Shown: piece by piece, positions 12,349 through 25,547 of the stretch
How positions within the stretch are numbered: the first letter of the stretch is position 1
Layout: each line of letters opens with the position of its first letter
NCBI GenBank assembly: GCA_964035545.1
Contig: OZ037767.1
Location: 16,115,498-16,179,497 of the forward strand
Origin: Bugula neritina
Taxonomy: Eukaryota; Bryozoa; Gymnolaemata; Cheilostomatida; Bugulidae
Length of the DNA stretch: 64,000 nt
Direction of reading: 5' to 3'
Position numbers and translations under genes: made by a program
The notes under the pieces: model-generated
Told to the model about the DNA's origin: nothing
Seen by the model: only the letters and a program-made list of their open reading frames with translations
Databases searched by the model: none

Positions 12349-13920
12349 ATCTGCCACATGCTGAGGAATTGAATTACTCAGTTTTCTGTATTTTATTAAC
12401 TGATCTACACAAGTTTCTTCAAGTGTAAAGTTAGCTGAAATGTCAAACCAGCATGTCAACATGATATTTTTATTTATATAAATATATAATTACATAATAT
12501 TGTATACAAATATATAATGTACTATATTTTATTTTATTGTATACTATTCGAACTATTAACCTTATTTTATTATCTTGTATGCCAGGCGGGCTGAAATATA
12601 AATGTGACATTAATATATGTGCTTACAAATATATTTTATTTCATCTAATATTAGATTGTAATTTTTATTTCCTGCCAAACAAGCAACTTACGAAAAATTT
12701 GAGTGAAAAAATAAGAGCTAAAAGTCTATTTCTGTAGTAGATTACATAACATTTTAAAGACTGCTGCTTTAACCATATGTAGTAACTGCTTTGAATTCAG
12801 CAGCCATCAGTCTGTATATATATCTAGTGTTAGCGAAGAATATTTTTAATTTGCATTTATTATTATTTTAACACACCCAGCTAAGACTTTCTCTACATTT
12901 AACTGTGAAATTATAATTGCAGAATCAACACATGCCAATAGTAGTTATAACTGATAGTTATATTCAATATTTTATATTTTGCTTGCTTAAATAATTATAA
13001 AGCACTTCTTAGGCCAATAATTTTTTACTGGTTTTATTCAGCAGCAATCAGTCTGTATATCTGGTGCTACCGAATATTTTTAATATGTATTTATTATTAG
13101 TTTAACACACCCATTCAACTGTGAAATTATAATTGCAAAATCAACACATGCCAATAGTAGTTATAACCACTAGTTATATTCAATATTTTATATTTTGTTT
13201 GCTTAAATTATTATAAAGCTATTCTTTATAGGCCAGTAAATTTTTATTGGATTTATTCAGCTTTAACAGTACAAAAACCATATTTTGTCACTTATGCTGC
13301 CTATTTCTCTTCTAATAAACAAAAGTTTTGATTATTTTGGCATGGGCATGTTTCTTCAATGTTAAAGGTCTTTCAGGTAAAAGAAATTTAAGAGTTCAAC
13401 AGTTTAATTTATTTGCAGGCCAATGAATGAAAATTTCGTAATTACGTATCATAATTATTATGTAATAAAATATGCTCTCAAGAGACTCACATCTTTGAAA
13501 AGCTGTATGATTGCTGGCCAATCTGTGAGGAATAAAAATTGAGAAACTCAGAAAGCTGAAAGTTAAAGCCTGTAAATACAAAGTTACATAATAGAGTAGC
13601 TGGCATTATAGCTGGTAATTACAGTCAGCTTGGTAAGTGCTGTGCATGTGAGCTATGAAATCTGCTCTACTTATACTGAATTTAGTCTCTTGAAATAGTT
13701 TTCAGAGTTTAGGCTGTTTTCAACACAAAGAATAATGTATTAACCAATCTTAACAGTGTGATGGCTGCAGCAAAAGTCATCAGCTGAAACCATCATATTA
13801 ATAATTGAATTGCTCCTTGCTTTATACATGCATAATATAATTATTATGTAATCTTCTATTTAATCAAATATAACAGAACAAATATAGACTTGTATTGTAT
13901 ATTATGTCTATCATATATGA
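12349..13920. other. AT-rich downstream region with a 240-bp tandem duplication
   Basis: No gene seen. Units 12795-13035 and 13036-13262 are diverged tandem copies (both begin ttcagcagc); copy 2 of the block has a single unit. The right member of the flanking direct repeat lies at 13300-13780. Confidence 0.7.
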
Positions 13921-14146
13921 GGTGCGTTTTTAGAAAGGGGGAATTTAATAGTAAGCTTTATGGAAGGGGAGATGACGGTATGACAAAGGCTTGGCATCAC
14001 TGGGCTAGATGAACCATAAGAACTCTACCCTAGCATCACATCTCTTTGCCATCTTGATCTCAACTTGCCAGTTGGGAAAGTTCAGGACTGACCAGAGACT
14101 CAATGATGTCCTTGAAGATGCTAGTGCTAAAAAGCCCACTTTATAT
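13921..14146. repeat. Interspersed repeat, interrupted by the Gypsy element
   Basis: Nearly identical to 21056-21284 (gaggtgcgtttttagaaagg through cccactttatat). Its first 90 bp or so also match 56430-56508. The Gypsy element at 14147 interrupts it. In the 21 kb copy the sequence runs on from tttatat into gtagtaaa, which shows the uninterrupted state. Confidence 0.85.
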
Positions 14147-14491
14147 TGTAATGGGATTACGTAGTCTAATAATGGATTCGTCCCCTCCTGTATGGGAATA
14201 CTTATAACTATGTTCTACTATCCAATCAGAAGGACCGGAAGGCAAGGTTCCGGTCAAGTGACTGTTCGCGGGTTAGCTAGCAGAAACCATGTGTTGTTGA
14301 GAGCAGGGGCTCGTAGTAGTAACATGTGTTTATAATTGATTGATGTATTGTGGTTTTGATGTAATGTTATAATTATGTTTATCGAGTTAAATAAAGGTTA
14401 TCGTACGCAAGCTCTGTTAGTAGTTGCAAGTTAAATTGAAACTAAATACGCAGGCAATCCACGCTTGATAATTGTGCTAAAACTCACAACA
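14147..14491 (+). repeat. 5' LTR
   Basis: 345 bp, starts TGTAATGGG, ends CACAACA. Contains AATAAA near its 3' part (taaataaagg). Paired with 19107-19449. Confidence 0.92.
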
Positions 14492-14492
14492 G

Positions 14493-14510
14493 TGGTGGCA
14501 GCGGTGGGAT
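14493..14510 (+). promoter_or_regulatory. Primer binding site, tRNA-Leu type
   Basis: One base after the LTR comes TGGTGGCAGCGGTGGGAT, complementary to CCA plus the 3' end of animal tRNA-Leu (AAG/TAG), which ends ATCCCACCGCTGCCA. The same site is used by the 25-32 kb element. Confidence 0.85.
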
Positions 14511-14526
14511 CTTCGCGTATTTCAAG

Positions 14527-15456
14527 ATGACAGAAAGAGGCACAGAGCTACCCCTTCGGAGGAATGAAGGTGAGGAAGATAACAATGCTATACCTATAGA
14601 ACCAGAAGTGCGAGTATATAGGGAATGTTACGAAGAGAAGTACCGGCTGAGGGTACCCACCTTCTCAGGTGAAGAGCCGGTGGAGCAATTCGTTCAGGAA
14701 TTCCAAGATGTAATGGAAGTTGCACAATGGCCACCTAGAATAGCATTGCTCAAGCTCAGAATGGCGCTGTCAGACAAAGCCAAGCCATACGGAGTGGGAC
14801 CAGACATTGACGGCATCTTTGCTTCCCTGCGGGCCCGTTTTGGTATCTCCGCTGTAGATGCGCGGGCCCGTCTCCAAAGACTGCGGCGTGATCCTCACAC
14901 GCCGCTACAAGAGCACGCTACCACGGTAATGAGGCTGGTGCAGATCGCGTTCCGCGATCTGCCGCAAGTAAACCGTGAGAGGTATACCTATGATGCCTTC
15001 GTGCAGTCCATCAACGACTTGGGACTCTATCACCAACTCTTGGCGAGGGGAGTCACCACGGTTGAAGGTGCGCTGGCAGAAGGGGAGGCTTACCTCCTGG
15101 CCAGCCAGCTGCACCGGAGCCGTGTGACTTCTCGTCAGGTGGACATGGAGCCCTCCGCTGCTCCTACCGCTTCTCACGCGGAAACTCCAGCGGTAGCCAA
15201 GGTGACGCAGATGACGGTGGCATCACAGGTCGCACAAATGACCGACATGCTAGCCGAACTAGCCTCCGCCTTGGAAAGCCAGCTAGGCATCACCAGTGAG
15301 CTTGACGGGCCACCGGTGCAGTCGCCTGGTAGAGGACACCCCTCCTGCTGGGGGTGCGGAAGACCAGGACACTTCCAGAAACACTGTCCCCGACTTCAAC
15401 CAGGGTTAAACTACGACGGCCCGCGGATGCCCCCACATCCGGCGGGCAGCCGTTAA
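14527..15456 (+). CDS. Gypsy gag polyprotein
   Basis: 309 aa. The capsid-like region (YRLRVPTFSGEEPVEQFV... through RARFGISAVDARARLQRLRR) resembles Ty3/Gypsy Gag, and a CX2CX4HX4C zinc knuckle (CWGCGRPGHFQKHC) lies near the C terminus. It forms the particle and packages element RNA. The frame overlaps the protease frame at 15354-15456, so expression of the latter would need frameshifting. Alignment with the gag at 31378-32196 is clear through the capsid. The ATG follows the primer site by about 16 bp. The frame is complete. Confidence 0.9.
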   Translation: MTERGTELPLRRNEGEEDNNAIPIEPEVRVYRECYEEKYRLRVPTFSGEEPVEQFVQEFQDVMEVAQWPPRIALLKLRMALSDKAKPYGVGPDIDGIFASLRARFGISAVDARARLQRLRRDPHTPLQEHATTVMRLVQIAFRDLPQVNRERYTYDAFVQSINDLGLYHQLLARGVTTVEGALAEGEAYLLASQLHRSRVTSRQVDMEPSAAPTASHAETPAVAKVTQMTVASQVAQMTDMLAELASALESQLGITSELDGPPVQSPGRGHPSCWGCGRPGHFQKHCPRLQPGLNYDGPRMPPHPAGSR

Positions 15457-16310
15457 AACCCCAAGGGAGGACACAGTGGCGTCCGCCACGCCGGACACCC
15501 GTCCGGGACCTCGCGGAACGGCCACCAGGACGGCAAGCAGGCTGTACAAGCCGCTCGCCGCCGGTGTTCTCAATGCCACCCCGCAACAGGTTTGACAAAC
15601 AACGGACCGCAGAGTCTGCGAGGAAAGGTGCCCAAACGCCGCAAGGCGCGGCACCACCCCCTCGACAGCTGGTCCCGAGTCGTCGTCAAGCACCTAACCC
15701 CTCCGCCAAGGCGAGGGAGATGAGGTCACCCAAGATACCACTACATCCCCACGAGAGCAGCCTGTTTCTACTAGGACAGATAGCCGGCAAACCTGCCAGA
15801 TATCTGTTGGAAACGGGCTGTACCACCAACCTCCTGGGTCGTCGATTCTTTGACACACTCAGTGCTCCGATCCGAAGCAGGTTGGAACCGTATGAAGGCG
15901 ATCATGGCACCCTGGCAGACGGGTCGTGCATTCCCTTCTACGGTATCATTGAACTCCCTGGGAGCGTCTGTAACCAGACCATCCAGGAGAGGCTCATAGT
16001 AGGACAACTCCAGGAGGACGCCATCCTTGGGATGCCATTCTTACAACGACACGGATGTCGCATTGATTTTGGTAAATCTGCGATGATTATGGGCGGCAGG
16101 GAGCTCGCATGTGTCGATAAGTTTGGCCATCCCCTAACGGGAGAAGAGCCGGTAGTACGTACCTGTACTATGCCTGGCCACTCCCGGGGCACCGTCCACC
16201 GCAAGATAGACGGTGGCCGTACCTCCAAGCCGGGAGCTGTAGAGAGCGCGCACCCGAAAGTCCCACCTGTCCGCAGCTCTAACCAGCTGACACGGAAAGG
16301 AAAGACCTAG
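15354..16310 (+). CDS. Gypsy protease frame, active-site Asp replaced by Glu
   Basis: Open frame overlapping the end of gag. The retropepsin-like region spans roughly residues 130-260: LLETGCTTNLL, then EPYEGDHGTLADGS, then DAILGMPFLQRHGC. The paired element has LLDTGC, so the catalytic aspartate of the D(T/S)G motif is Glu here and proteolysis is doubtful. The ATG at 15354 lies inside gag and is probably not used; a frameshift from gag is the usual route. The frame ends at TAG 16308-16310, and the next frame continues in the same register from 16311. Confidence 0.8.
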   Translation: MRKTRTLPETLSPTSTRVKLRRPADAPTSGGQPLKPQGRTQWRPPRRTPVRDLAERPPGRQAGCTSRSPPVFSMPPRNRFDKQRTAESARKGAQTPQGAAPPPRQLVPSRRQAPNPSAKAREMRSPKIPLHPHESSLFLLGQIAGKPARYLLETGCTTNLLGRRFFDTLSAPIRSRLEPYEGDHGTLADGSCIPFYGIIELPGSVCNQTIQERLIVGQLQEDAILGMPFLQRHGCRIDFGKSAMIMGGRELACVDKFGHPLTGEEPVVRTCTMPGHSRGTVHRKIDGGRTSKPGAVESAHPKVPPVRSSNQLTRKGKT

Positions 16311-17768
16311 GTGCCATGCCTCCATTCCCCCTCAGAACCAGTGAGCCTACCACCCACCTTTCCACCAAGCTGTACTCCTTCTGTTCAAGAAGATAACAGC
16401 AGGCCATCGCGGGAAACCGCGATTAAAAGTCCTCTAGAGAACCCGCCCTTCGGGCGAAGGACTGCCTCACCCCACAGCCAGGAGACCCGTGGGAGAACAT
16501 CAGACGGTTGCGTGGATGACACACAGCGCCCAGAGACGGCCACGTCACTACACAAAACCGAGGCTACACTTCACCTTGGATATCCTGACATGCCCCCAGA
16601 AGTGGCACAGGACCCCCACGCCGAAGCCGTCTCAACCGATGGCGTCAAGGAGCTAGGACACCTCCAGGAACATATTCCGGGGGTGGTAGCCGACGTCTAT
16701 CGAATGAAACGGAAAGGGCGACGACCCAGTGACAGACAACGGAAGCAGGGCTGCGCTGAGTGGCAGCTGTACTGCCGACGTTGGAACGCACTGCGGATCG
16801 GGCCGGATGGTCTACTGACTATATCTTTGGCCGATAACCACCACCAGCCAGACCAGGAGAGGACCCTCTGTCCTGCCGCCATCCGCCAAGAGTTGATAGA
16901 AGAGGTACACCAACAAGCTCACGGGGGAGCCCAACAGGTGTTCACCGAACTACAACTCTGGTGGTATTGGCCTCACATGGAGCGTGACGTACGACGCAGA
17001 GTTGGGCAGTGCGGAGTCTGCCGGGTCAGTAAGCACGGCCCCCCTACTGACGAGGTAGGGCGGCGAAGGCAAAGTGCAGAAAGACCCGGGCAGACGGAGA
17101 CTGCTAACCTGGTCGACAAACCACCTAGGATGCAACCCAAAGCAGTGGCGAGGCAGGAAAAGCCACACCCGTTCAGGGAAGTGCGCTCACCGCCGTTAGC
17201 GTGCAAGCCGCCACCGCCACTTCCTAGGTCAGGAACCGACCTGGAAGTGCAAAAACCCCCCAAGGGAGGGGCTCCGTGCGGAGGTACTGGGAAAGCTCCA
17301 TTTGTCACAAATTGGCTGGAAGCACCACCTGTGAGACGTGACCGTCCACGGGTGCGTAAACCACCATGGCTGGAGACAACACTTCCCCAGGCTCCGAACG
17401 GAGATGCTAGGAAAGCTCCATTTGTCACAAACTGGCTGGAAGCACCACCCAAGAGACGTGACCGTCCACGGGTGCGTAAACCGCCTTGGTTAGTGACGAC
17501 ACCTTGGAAACGGTGTCCTAAGCCAGGCCCCGCGTATCGCAAGGACTTACCACGTCCCGTTCAGGGCGCGGTCAAACGTCCGTCGAGACGCCGTCAGGGG
17601 AAGAGAGCAGAGCGTGGGAGTTGTGAGCACCACGAAAATATCAACTTTTGCCTCGGCGGAAATTCAAATAAGATTCATACGCCGGAGGTAATAAATCATA
17701 GTCACGTTTCACAATCACGCTGCTCGCTCTTTCACCACATTAATACAGCTTTGAGTAGACGTAAGTAG
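16311..17768 (+). CDS. Integrase HHCC region fused to basic proline-rich repeats
   Basis: Continues in the same register after the TAG at 16308. Residues about 120-250 match the integrase upstream region and its HHCC zinc module (HQQAHGG... then CGVCRVSKHG) of the 27-29 kb element. Homology stops just after the position of the first catalytic aspartate block (DLVGP in the paired element, NLVDK here). RT, RNase H and the DDE core are deleted. What follows is new: a basic, proline-rich tail with a segment containing APFVTNWLEAPP and RRDRPRVRKPPW repeated twice about 120 bp apart (17290 and 17410). It cannot integrate DNA by itself. A nucleic-acid-binding role for the tail is only a guess. Confidence 0.75.
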   Translation: MPCLHSPSEPVSLPPTFPPSCTPSVQEDNSRPSRETAIKSPLENPPFGRRTASPHSQETRGRTSDGCVDDTQRPETATSLHKTEATLHLGYPDMPPEVAQDPHAEAVSTDGVKELGHLQEHIPGVVADVYRMKRKGRRPSDRQRKQGCAEWQLYCRRWNALRIGPDGLLTISLADNHHQPDQERTLCPAAIRQELIEEVHQQAHGGAQQVFTELQLWWYWPHMERDVRRRVGQCGVCRVSKHGPPTDEVGRRRQSAERPGQTETANLVDKPPRMQPKAVARQEKPHPFREVRSPPLACKPPPPLPRSGTDLEVQKPPKGGAPCGGTGKAPFVTNWLEAPPVRRDRPRVRKPPWLETTLPQAPNGDARKAPFVTNWLEAPPKRRDRPRVRKPPWLVTTPWKRCPKPGPAYRKDLPRPVQGAVKRPSRRRQGKRAERGSCEHHENINFCLGGNSNKIHTPEVINHSHVSQSRCSLFHHINTALSRRK

Positions 17769-18212
17769 AATTCATAAACATACCACTCTCATCCACAATG
17801 GCTTGCCAAGAATCGAGGGGTGAGTTAGTTATGTTTTTGGTACAAGGGCTAAACTGTATTAATCAGCTTAACTATAATAGAGTAAGCTGGAGACTCGATA
17901 ATGATTTTTAGTGGTGAGAATTCACATTGACTCTAAGACTGAACAGTCTGTTACAGCAGTGTGTGTTTTCGATCAACTATTCATTAACTGAGTCTCACGA
18001 GTGTCTAATTGAGTCAAGTACCCACCAGGCGTTATACGCCGGTTGTACTCACAAATACCCTCTTACACTGTTATACTCTTGCAGATCACACTCGATCGAC
18101 CAACTCTGGGTCACAGGATCTACACTCTCTCTCCTCTTTGGATAACGGACCGGAAATGGACAACGGACTGCCCGCGGTGCTGCGTCGAAGACACAGATGG
18201 GTGTCACGATGA

Positions 18213-18530
18213 ACGGAGCGGCAGATTGAAGAAGCCTGGGGACCGAGTAGGTCACAACACACCTGCCACGTGTGTTACAAAGAGCTTCCCTCACACCAAG
18301 GACTACGGCCGCATGTGAATGCACACTTCCTGCTACGGTTCTGTCCGTGTGGATTTCACGACGTGTACCCATACCCTGTCCTGGCTCACATGATGGACTG
18401 TTTCGCGGGCGAGGGCTATGTAGTAGATGGGGACAACTACGACCAATACCTAGAAGCGGTCAAACCAGTGGTTAAGAAGGCTTTAACCTGGGCCGCATTA
18501 TCCTCCGGATTTTATACATTGCTAACATAG
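18213..18530 (+). CDS. Accessory two-zinc-finger open frame in the Gypsy element
   Basis: Open frame of about 105 codons between the integrase remnant and the 3' LTR, without an ATG before the fingers. The first finger is CX2CX12HX3H (CHVCYKEL...HVNAH). The second is CXCX12HX3C (CPCGFHD...HMMDC). The spacing fits classical C2H2 and C2HC zinc fingers, so nucleic-acid or protein binding is likely. The position downstream of pol is where LTR elements place extra genes. Lack of an ATG means splicing, frameshifting or decay. I do not recognise the protein. Confidence 0.5.
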   Translation, partial: TERQIEEAWGPSRSQHTCHVCYKELPSHQGLRPHVNAHFLLRFCPCGFHDVYPYPVLAHMMDCFAGEGYVVDGDNYDQYLEAVKPVVKKALTWAALSSGFYTLLT

Positions 18531-18550
18531 CCGCCCGTCAGAAGTCCCCT

Positions 18551-18829
18551 ATGGTGAAAACGGTCGCTGCAATCATACCGCGGCTAGACAATACCTCGAT
18601 GGAAGCATCAGACTCTCCAGAAGAAGCGACGCCAACCCCAACCAGGCCTACCTAGCTAGCAACCGTCGAAGAAAGACTCCTGCGGCTGCAGGATGAATTC
18701 ACCCAGTTGGCTCCCGACTTACTCAGTACCACAATGGGCCTTAGTGAATTGAAGGGCTCAGTGGGACGCCTAAAGCGTAGGCTACGTGCACGGCAGGCAC
18801 GACACCGGATCGAATCTCTACAAAAGTAG
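18551..18829 (+). pseudogene. Accessory frame with a coiled-coil-like basic end, one stop
   Basis: ATG at 18551 opens 91 codons broken by one TAG at 18653. After the stop comes a heptad-like, charged helix (EERLLRLQDEF, then LKRRLRARQARHR). It lies in a different register from the zinc-finger frame just upstream. The two could be the halves of one decayed accessory protein, which is inference only. Confidence 0.4.
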
Positions 18830-19106
18830 GAGCTGACAGTTGACAATTCCACCCCGCATGTTCCCGGGGTACTACATTGTGATTATGCATATGCTCGACT
18901 GCTAATGACCTACGATCCAGGACTCTCTCTTTATAGCTGGCCAGTTGTGCGCTGGCCATCCGTTATCTTACTATGTGTTTATATATGTCATACATTTGAT
19001 ATTTCTTTTCTTTCTCTTTGTGGGTTTTCTTTACTTATGTTATTTTTGCATTATTATACTATTTCTGTTTTTATCAGAAATTATGGCTTTCTGCTGGTGG
19101 GGGCGG

Positions 19107-19449
19107 TGTAATGGGATTACGTAGCATAATAATGCATTTGTCTCCTCCTGTTTGGGAATACTTATAACTATGTTTTACTATCCAATCAAAAGGACCGGAA
19201 GACAAGGTTCCGGTCAAGTGACTGTTCGCGGGTTAGCTAGCAGAAACCATGTGTGTTGAGAGCAGGGGCTCGTAGTAGTAAGACGTGTTATAATCGATTG
19301 ATGTATTGTGGTTTTGACATACTGTTATAATTATGTTTATCGAAATAAATAAAGGTTATCGTACGCAAGCTCTGTTAGTAGTTGCTAGTTAAATTGAAAC
19401 TAAATACGCAGGCAATCCACGCTTGATAATTGTGCTAAAACTCACAACA
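19107..19449 (+). repeat. 3' LTR
   Basis: 343 bp. Preceded by a purine/G-rich tract (ggtgggggcggtg) that can serve as polypurine tract. Followed by the ATAT target duplication and AT satellite. Confidence 0.9.
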
Positions 19450-21050
<1,601 letters not shown>

Positions 21051-21055
21051 TATAC

Positions 21056-21284
21056 GAGGTGCGTTTTTGGAAAGGGGCAATCTAATAGTAAGCATTATGG
21101 AAGGGGAGATGACGGTATGACAAAGGCTTGGTATCACTGGGCTAGATGAACCATAAGAACTCTACCCTAGCATCACATCTCTTTGCCATCTTGATCTCAA
21201 CTTGCCAGTTGAGAAAGTTCAGGACTGACCAGAGATTCAATGATGTCCCTGAAGATGCTAGTGCTAAAAAGCCCACTTTATATG
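21056..21284. repeat. Interspersed repeat, uninterrupted copy
   Basis: Second copy of 13921-14146. It runs through tttatat into gtagtaaa and so gives the empty site for the Gypsy insertion. An open frame of 70 codons here is shared with neither coding evidence nor splice sites. Confidence 0.85.
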
Positions 21285-21614
21285 TAGTAAAAAAATATTA
21301 CTCAATAGAAGTACAAACAAATAAAATGCAAGTGGTGGCTGACACTGAAGGTTACTAATAAGAGGCAAATTTCTTGTAAAGATTCTGCTACTACAATGGA
21401 AATTGATGTTATCAGTATATTTGTAATTTGAACATATACATGATCAAAATTAAACATTTTCAAAGCGAAAACAGCTGTCAATTTATTTTTGTTCTGGGAA
21501 TGCTTTGGCTTACAGAAAAGTTTGTTGTATTTAAGATGGTTAGTAATTATGATCTTACAAAATAGCGGCAAATATAAATAAAATCATTTATATTGTTATG
21601 AAATGAGCAGCGCT
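21285..21614. other. AT-rich, no gene seen
   Basis: Unique AT-rich sequence between the interspersed repeat and the MITE. No convincing exon on either strand. Confidence 0.5.
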
Positions 21615-21617
21615 TTA

Positions 21618-22302
21618 CCCCCTGTTCACACATTGCCGCACCGTACGCCGCAACAGCAAATATCCGCCATCTTTGTTAACATCCGAGCTGAATCGTACCC
21701 CGGTATACGCTGCGGCGTCGATCAAGCAGTGCTTGATTCAAAAAATCACGGCGGGCTCCTATTGGGTAGAGTTGATCTGGCACTAAAATTTAAAGAACAT
21801 TTTCGCGAGTTTATTTTAATCGCTTATTTTTGATTTAATTTAACTAATTCAAAAGTTTTAAAAGATTACAAAATCTTTATCCGGCTTGTTTGAATTAAAC
21901 TCAGCTTAAAAATCTAGCTTTCGCTAATCACAAAAGCATGCAAACAAAAAACTTAAAATGATTTGGACGGCTTAAATATTCGTTATTTAAATTAGTTTGC
22001 ACAATTATCTTAAAAACGAATATATTTAAAAGAAAGATTCTTTTTATGTAATTGCTTTTATTTAATAAATAGCATTTATATAACATCTTTTGATGAAGAA
22101 TGTTGCGAATAATTTGTAAATAATATCCAAAAGCGTACAAGTCACCGCAGACTAGAGTTAGTTTTATTATGATTGGTCACAGCTCATCCACATGCGTTGT
22201 ACTTTTACGTCAATGTGTGAACGCCCGTTGACAAAATGTAACAGTGGCACCATTTTGTTTGTTCTGTTACGGCGTACGGTGCGGCAATGTGTGAACAGGG
22301 GG
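21618..22302. mobile_element. PIF/Harbinger-like MITE, 685 bp
   Basis: Inverted ends CCCCCTGTTCACACATTGCC... about 34 bp long, flanked on both sides by TTA (21615-21617 and 22303-22305), the 3-bp target duplication typical of PIF/Harbinger. The related locus at 56525-56560 has the same flanks with a single TTA at 56538-56540 and no element. No transposase is encoded. Confidence 0.85.
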
Positions 22303-22305
22303 TTA

Positions 22306-22600
22306 GCGTCGGTACCGTATAATTATTGTTTACATCTCGTAACTAAGTAGCTAGCCGCCACAATTAACGATCCTTGACTCCGTCGCTAAAAAGTTTCATT
22401 TAATTTATTCAAAATACGTTTCCGTAATTTTTCGCTGCGCGAATGAAAACTCTATTTGCATGCAAATCAAGCAACATAATATTATTATTATTTTTCTCTC
22501 CTTACTATTATAGAGCCGACCTTTGTAGTTGAGTGACGCGTAATAATCCTTCTGCGCATAGAACTTCCCCGTCATTGTTGGTTTTATTTTGCTTTTCTCC
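22306..22600. repeat. Older repeat carrying both DNA-element insertions
   Basis: Matches 56541-56660 (tgtttacatctcgtaactaa, then agctagccgccacaatta). Its continuation after the hAT-like element at 24594-24720 matches 56670-56770. The MITE and the hAT-like element therefore both landed in a copy of the repeat seen uninterrupted at 56.5 kb. Confidence 0.75.
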
Positions 22601-22608
22601 GTTACTAG

Positions 22609-24585
<1,977 letters not shown>

Positions 24586-24593
24586 GTTACTAG

Positions 24594-25141
24594 TTGCGAA
24601 GTGTCCGACCAGTTTACTGACTGATACTAGACACTATAGACTCCCGTGAGGTGAAAACAGTCTGAGTCATATCATCATTTCTCAAATTAATCAGGTACTT
24701 TATTACTTACTATCCATAAGCATTAGATTTAATATTGCAATTGGTTTTATTACCATGTCCCGTGTCCGCTATCACTCAGCTATGACTATCATCATCATGA
24801 TCATGAGATGAGTGATCATCCTAAATTTATTTATAGTCATAAATGATAATCATAATGATAATCTACCTTACTCAATTTAAATATTAGAATATCTTACCAC
24901 TGGCACTAGTCAGTTATTAATCTCAATGCATGGTAATCCGAATCGCTACATGTTATCATAATGATAATATTAATATTAATAGCAACGGCATGACAAATAG
25001 GATCAACCTGAAAGGATTTTTGCTTAGAGTTTATTATAAATATAGCCAAACATTATTCAGGCTAGCTCTAAAAGTAAAAACATAGCTGCAGCTATTGTAA
25101 CCATCAACCAACTAAAAGTTAACCCACAGTCAACATAATAT
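24594..25141. other. No gene seen; older repeat and ATCATGAT-rich sequence
   Basis: The left half matches 56670-56800. The rest is AT-rich with small palindromes near 24780-24860. No gene. Confidence 0.5.
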
Positions 25142-25547
25142 TGTAGTGAATTTTGCCAGTTCACTATTATTATGTGTGGGTCTACTTAATCAAAGCCACT
25201 GCACCAGGTTGTTTACGATAAGATACTTTATTATTTACACGAATACAAGAAGGTTATTTACTGCTAGCATGAATAGAAAACGATTACATAATTAGTGAGC
25301 TTTAATACACAACTACTCTAAATGAAGTCCCAAGCTGCTCTGCCGGCTAGCTACTCAGCGCACTGCAACTACGAGTAGCTAGCTCCACCTGCTATCAATT
25401 AGTGTGACTGTCCTGATTGGTGGTTACTAGTGGTGCCACTGCTGTCCACAGCTACAATCCGACAGTGTCGAACTCACAAGATAATAAACAATATAAAGTG
25501 AACCTTTTCGATTACTACAATAATAATTGCACCACTAAAATCTATCA
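25142..25547 (-). repeat. 3' LTR (minus-strand element)
   Basis: 406 bp, TGTAGTG to CTATCA on the plus strand. Two differences from 32252-32657. Confidence 0.93.

Larger units (their letters stand above)
9353..13994. repeat. Segmental duplication block, copy 1
   Basis: Aligns over its whole length to 52115-56508. The part at about 11030-11582 also aligns to 47383-47912. The block holds the three-exon gene at 11393-12348. Copy 1 alone has a local 240-bp tandem duplication at 12795-13262. A conserved tail (ending RGQRVAS.HSVQT and a stop) is open at 9412-9491 and again at 52165-52252, but upstream reading differs by a 2-nt indel, so I do not call it a gene. Confidence 0.9.
14147..19449 (+). 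mobile_element. Non-autonomous Gypsy (Ty3) LTR retrotransposon
   Basis: 5.3 kb element with LTRs at 14147-14491 and 19107-19449 (TG...CA), a 4-bp ATAT target duplication (14143-14146 and 19450-19453), a tRNA-Leu primer site, gag, a protease frame, and an integrase zinc-finger region. Reverse transcriptase, RNase H and the integrase catalytic core are absent compared with the element at 25142-32657. The LTRs differ at roughly 15-18 positions by eye (4-5%), so the insertion is older than the 25 kb element. Mobility would depend on a related autonomous copy. Confidence 0.9.
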
